Origin: Porodaedalea pini | Lineage: Eukaryota > Basidiomycota > Agaricomycetes > Hymenochaetales > Hymenochaetaceae | NCBI GenBank assembly: GCA_002794775.1 | Contig: NBAY01000017.1 | Coordinates: 186,001 to 250,000, forward strand | Length of the DNA stretch: 64,000 bases | Direction of reading: 5' to 3' | Part shown: piece after piece, positions 59,653-64,000 of the stretch | Layout: every line of letters begins with the position of its first letter | How positions within the stretch are numbered: position 1 is the first letter of the stretch | Notes under the pieces: generated by a model | What the model was told of the DNA's origin: nothing | Databases searched by the model: none | The model's input: the letters and a program-made list of their open reading frames with translations, nothing else | Position numbers and translations under genes: made by a program

Positions 59653-62078
59653 ATGGATACCGACATCCACCTGGACACCTCTTGGTGTCCCGTATGCGAC
59701 TGCGCCATCCTCCCCAAGCGCTACACAGTACCCATCAACCCACAACCAACACTCTCGACTACCGCAGTCAAGAGCAGCCAGACGACTCGCGGGAAGAACG
59801 GCACCATCAAGGCCCGCGCCGGTGGGCTCGTCCAGGGCACCGGTCGTGTGCGCCCCGGACTCAACCGCGCGACGACGTCGAAGGCAAAGTCTCCCCTCCG
59901 CGCCGACCAGCAGCAGCTGTTGGAGGAGAACACGCCCGTGCGCACCCGTACGGTCATTGACCAGGCACAGACGCCTCTGTACTGCAGCGAGGAATGCCGC
60001 AAGCGTGACCTCGAGGAGTCGTGGCCTGTTGCGCCTCCACCCGCCCGCGCAGTCCTCGATACCCACCGTCGATCGTCACGCATACGACTTGGTGCACACC
60101 CGGCACAAATCAACCCGGCTCGTGCCTCTCCCCCACCGCCGAGTCCGACTTTGCCCCCCGTCCCGCCAAACTCGTGGCGCGCACCACGCACATTCAAGGC
60201 ACGCGACCTTGACCTCGACCTTGCCGAACTCACGGCGGGTATACAGGAGGTCGATGAGCACTCTGATTCCTCGAGTGCGAGCGGTACGAGTTTCACCGCG
60301 TCGGACCGCTCGCCGATCGAGGAGCGCGACCTGATCGATAATTCGAATCTTTACACCGACCCCGCACCACCGCCGCTTGCGCCCCTGCCACCGCATCCTC
60401 ACAGACCCAGCGCGCCTGTCGTGCCACCGAAGAGTGGCAGCAGCGAGCGCCAACCGCTATTCGAAGGTGGGATCATGATGGCCGCGAAGCGCCTGAAGGC
60501 GCTGATCGCGAGCGGCGCGGCGGACGATGATCGCACGCGCGCGGAGCGGAGGGAAAGGGAAGAGCAGCAGAGGAAGGAAGAGGCCCGCATGCGCCGGTGG
60601 GATCTTACCGGCGAGGTGGCCCGCTCGAGCAGCAATGATCGCGAGAAGAAGAAGCAGCCGAAGCAGGAGTCGCCTCCGATCGACCCGACGCGCTGGACTG
60701 AGCTCGTATACAACTACAACACAAATTCGTCCGCGACGTCTTCTTCGGGTGCAGGGGTGCCCTCGACGCACCGCCGCGCGTCAGACTCGGACCCGGCGGC
60801 GAGGATCCGCTCGCCGGGCGCGCCGAACCGCACGCAGAGCGCACTCGAACTTTACGCCAAATACCCGCTTTTCGCACGCTCCACCTCCAGTACCACCAAC
60901 GGCAAGTCGAGTGCGTCGCTCGCGACGAGCTATGCACCCGCATACGGTGCTACTGCATCTTCGTCCGCGTCGACGAGGAGTTCGGCGAGCAGCGTCTCGG
61001 CGCGAACCGCGGGCGCGAGTGCCCTGACGCTTCCCGGCGCTGATCCTGCTCTGTATGCGGGCAAGCGCCTCGGTGGGCCTCGTCGCGCAGTCGCGAAGGG
61101 TGTCGAGGGGAGGCTGCTTGTACCCGACGTACTTTTGCGTCCGGCTGTGCCGGTCAGCAGCTCGCTGCCTTCGGGCATAGGTGGTCCGCCTTCGCAGTCG
61201 ACGTCGATGAGGCGCAGCGGCAGCGAAGCAAGCGTCAACAGGAGGAATGGAAGGAGCGCGAGTACGCTTGGCGCGGTGCGAGAGGGTGAAGGCGAGGGAG
61301 AGGGCGATGGTATGTGGCATCGACCCGACGAAGGGAGTGAGGACTCCCGAAGCAGCGTTACGCGCTCCAGTGCAAGTGGACAGGAGAGCCGCAGCCGAAA
61401 GGGGAAGAAGAGTCGGTCGAGCAAGAGTGGGAGCAAGCGGTCCGTCGCTGAGGGTGAGTTTGTTCTGTTTTCCTCGAGTCTGGACGAAGTACTGATGAGT
61501 TGCGTGTTATAGAGTCTGACTGGTCTTACGAGAACTCTGGCCCTGTGTACGATGCGATGCCCGCAGTCCCTGTCAAGCAGACCCGCTACGAGGAGGTCTT
61601 CCTCCCCGATGCGCAGACCGAAATTCAATCTTCAGCAGGCGAGCAGGAGGAGTACATTGATCGCTCGCCTTTGCATGCGCGCGACGTCGAGCTCTCGCGG
61701 CGCGCGGTGCGCGAGGTTGGTCGGCGGCGCGGCGAGCACAAAGGCCGTGCGGGCTGGTGGGTCGAGAAGGAGTGGGAAGTGACCGTCATCCCTGAACGGA
61801 AGAAGCTGTTCTTGTTTGGTGGGGGACGGGTGCGGGGAGGAGGGTGTGATGCTTCGACTATCCCTCCGCCCTTCTCGATCATCGACTTCACGACCAGAGA
61901 ACTTCGCAAGTCAAAATTAATACGCGCGATGTCCAAAAGCACTGTGTTCATAATGTATCACCACCTGTTTATGATCCCCTTGACTCTCGCTTGCTCGCTT
62001 TGCTGCTTTCCCTTTTTTCCCTTTGGAACTTACGCCTCGCCTGGCCCTCGCATCTACTCGATACCCTACCGCATATAA
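59653..62078 (+). CDS. ECL1-type zinc-binding, serine-rich protein
   Basis: About 788 codons in two exons: 59653-61453 and 61513-62078, with an intron 61454-61512 (GTGAGT...TAG, 59 nt). The codon GAG is split by the intron, and the frame then reads SDWSYENSGP. The N-terminus has two cysteine pairs, C12-x2-C15 (SWCPVC) and C111-x3-C115 (YCSEEC), as in the ECL1/2/3 family. In fission yeast small ECL1 proteins extend chronological lifespan and respond to nutrient limitation. Here the zinc part is followed by a long disordered Ser/Arg/Pro-rich region, so the protein is far larger than yeast Ecl1 (about 80 residues). A conserved-looking segment (WWVEKEWEVTVIPERKKLFLF) lies near the C-terminus. The last ~55 residues may be read-through past an unseen intron. 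High GC and strong codon bias support a real host gene. Confidence 0.7.
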
Positions 62079-63062
62079 CGAATCCGTCGGCCCTCCGGCT
62101 ACTCGCTACTCGCTATCGCATACCCAACGCGCCGCAGCGCGCTAATCGCACCGCTCCGCGGCTGTATAATGTCTGTCTGTTTATTTTCACTTCCAGGATT
62201 TCCTCTTTTTCTTTATCATCTATCTTGTGTGTCCCGGAATTCTCCATCCCTCTCCGCTGTCGCGTAGCAGGATGGGCTTTGGGATTGCTTTGCTTTACTT
62301 GTTTCTTTCGTTGTGTACTTTGTTTTCTTTTGGTTTTTTCTTGTCTTGTGTACTACCACCACTCCTCGACCGACGTATTGGTTTTACGTTACTCACACTG
62401 CTATTTTTTCTTTCTCTTTCCGTTTCTTTGACGCAATGCTTTCACGAACACTTTCACGACCCGTTTCTCCCTATACTTGCACATAGCATCTCAGCATCGT
62501 ATCGTAACGCATCGACGCATTTGTTTCATTGTTCATTGTTTCATCTGTTTATTCTGCATGCCTTTCCTCGTCATTTTCTCCTTTTTTTCTCCGAATTCAA
62601 GTGGTCTTTTGGTCCGTCGCTCGCTCGCTTCTCGATTCTTGACTGCAAATCTGTTAAGGAATGTAATGGTCTGTACTCGTAGTCGTTTGATGTCATGAAT
62701 GGCGTTTATGGAATTATACATATGCTTTTTATTCAGGTTGTGTGCGATGAGAATATAAATTAATAGGAGAGCTTTGGAGATGACTCGGTGTGCGGTCAGG
62801 AGGTGTGTCACTGTCATGAGGGGACGACAACATGACCGCAAAGAACTCGTTTCATTCACAAGAACTCGGATGGAACAACGAGAGTCCCGTTCATAATTCG
62901 ATTTTATCCCACAAGAACCGAGTCGAGACTTTCCCCTATCCTTACTTGGCTCCACTGGCAAGAATCGGGGGAAGTCGGACTCGTGTACAGGTCATATGCT
63001 TATGACGAGGGATATATGCATCGTCGTATTAATATTAATATTATCGATAGCATGCATCATGA
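62079..63062. other. Intergenic region between convergent genes
   Basis: T-rich on the plus strand just after the stop (62170-62650), fitting the 3' untranslated region of the ECL1-like gene. No other gene is evident. Confidence 0.5.
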
Positions 63063-63257
63063 TCATATGACCGCTGAGCTCCATGCTTTCAATGTTTCAC
63101 CCCACTGTTCGGTCTCGTCGATTGTCCACCCCGTGTTTGCCTCAGCACTTCTCGCGTCAGGGATGAGGTTTCCACCACGGAGGGCATAATACACCGCGTT
63201 GTATGACCTTTCTCGCTTTTGCACTGCGACTACCACAGCCTGCGTTACACGAGCCAT
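63063..63257 (-). CDS. Possible small hypothetical protein
   Basis: 64 codons, starting MARVTQAVVVAVQKRERSYN. Composition is protein-like, but no domain was recognised. It begins about 50 bases beyond the RPC34 stop on the same strand, so it may simply lie in that gene's 3' untranslated region. Low confidence. Confidence 0.2.
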   Translation of the reverse strand: MARVTQAVVVAVQKRERSYNAVYYALRGGNLIPDARSAEANTGWTIDETEQWGETLKAWSSAVI

Positions 63258-63308
63258 GTGGGACGAGTAGCTCCTGTTCCTGATCGCAGGGTAAAACTAT
63301 CAGTGTAC

Positions 63309-64000
63309 CTACTCGATAGCGACGGCAGCATTTTCAAGCCACTTTCCATAATATACGCATTCTCTCGGCCCAACCGGTCCTCCATCCTTACAGAAATCAA
63401 AAGTCGGACACGTTCCGCATAGCGCCTGGGATAATTCCAACGATATTCTTTCTTGTCTAACGGCGCGGTACACGTTCGCGCCTCCGACGAATTCCGCATC
63501 CGTGGTACCGCCTGAACCACTTGGACGAGCCAGCTCAAGCTCTGGCGTATCCAGATGTTTGCGCGATTTCGCCTTCCGTGGACGGCCATCTCTGGAGGAA
63601 TTGGTCGAGTAGTCAGAGATGTCGCTATCGGAGGATGCACACTTTCTCGTCGTCTTCGGTTTTTCCTTCCCCTTCTGTTTCTTTCTGATCTTCTCCTCTC
63701 GCTCGGAGCCGCCCATCCTCACTGCTCTCCACCCTCCCCTTCTTTCGCCTGTCTATCTTTGGCTCGCTGTCGCTCGTTTCAATCCTCTTTCGTTTCCGAG
63801 GCTTGATCTTGGTCTTTTCGCCTTGAGCAACATAATTAGAATCGGAGGCCTTTCAGAACCAGAATCCTTTCGTCGCTCGCGTTTTCGATTTTTCGTCGCC
63901 GCGCATTCTTCGTTGCTCTCCTGTTCCTCCGCTGAATCAAGACTGGAATTCCAGAAAGCGGCGCCAAATGCAGGCAACTGCAAAACAAAGGATTGTTCAT
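63309..64000 (-). CDS. RPC34: RNA polymerase III subunit RPC34/RPC6, C-terminal part (partial)
   Basis: RPC34 helps open the promoter and binds TFIIIB in RNA polymerase III. The C-terminus NVYRAVRQERISLELSQALC...CGTCPTFDFC...ECVYYGKWL carries the conserved cysteines that bind an Fe-S cluster in this family. The stop is at 63309-63311. The 5' part lies beyond the window; an exon starts at about 63977 after a TTTTGCAG acceptor. Between about 63860 and 63660 the natural acidic/basic linker continues in another frame (ETSDSEPKIDRRKKGR) before returning, and the main frame has a TAG at 63753-63755. Either a small intron was missed, or there are two compensating indels in a disordered linker. Confidence 0.75.

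Overview
The window looks like genomic DNA of a filamentous basidiomycete, probably an Agaricomycete. Evidence: 50-60 nt GT-AG introns, an RNA polymerase III RPC34-like gene with fungal-style structure, a basidiomycete-type ECL1-like zinc protein, chromodomain Ty3/gypsy elements, and a KDZ (Kyakuja-Dileera-Zisupton) transposase with a CxC1-type N-terminus. Everything was read by eye; no search or alignment program was run.

Layout. (1) 1-3998 and 40478-~44110 are two halves of one gene-poor host segment (copy A). A second tandem copy (copy B) lies at 45558-~53400. (2) Copy A is split by a 36.46-kb composite insertion (4007-40469) flanked by the 8-bp duplication GCTGAAGC. Copy B keeps the unoccupied site at 50258-50265. 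(3) The outermost element is a ~7.1-kb DNA transposon coding for a decayed Ulp1-like protease and a decayed P-element-like transposase. (4) Within its right terminal region sits a second DNA transposon (11005-40369, ~16.9 kb once later insertions are removed). It has 319-bp near-identical terminal inverted repeats, a GGAATTCC array of ~24-bp period next to each end, a KDZ transposase (+), an Spt5/KOW-like gene (-), a large unknown gene (-) and a small cysteine-rich gene (-). (5) Two related chromodomain Ty3/gypsy retrotransposons (14826-21052 and 25955-32229, both on the minus strand) are inserted in exons of the unknown gene and the Spt5-like gene. (6) Copy A also holds a 652-bp TA-flanked MITE and copy B an 855-bp foldback element; each is missing from the other copy. 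(7) 53400-59640 is gene-poor. (8) 59653-62078 encodes an ECL1-type zinc-binding, serine-rich protein. (9) The right edge holds the 3' end of RPC34 on the minus strand.

Inferred order of events: host tandem duplication, then the P-like/Ulp1 element into copy A, then the KDZ/Spt5 element into the P-like element, then the two retrotransposons. Most element genes carry in-frame stops, mainly TGA. All nine differences between the two LTRs of the first retrotransposon are CpG transitions, so decay seems driven by methylated-CpG deamination. The retrotransposons show an 11-nt self-priming match between the primer-binding site and the predicted transcript start, and a conserved G_GGT_TTT slippery site between gag and pol. 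The most unusual object is the KDZ transposon carrying an Spt5-like elongation-factor gene and mirrored GGAATTCC arrays.
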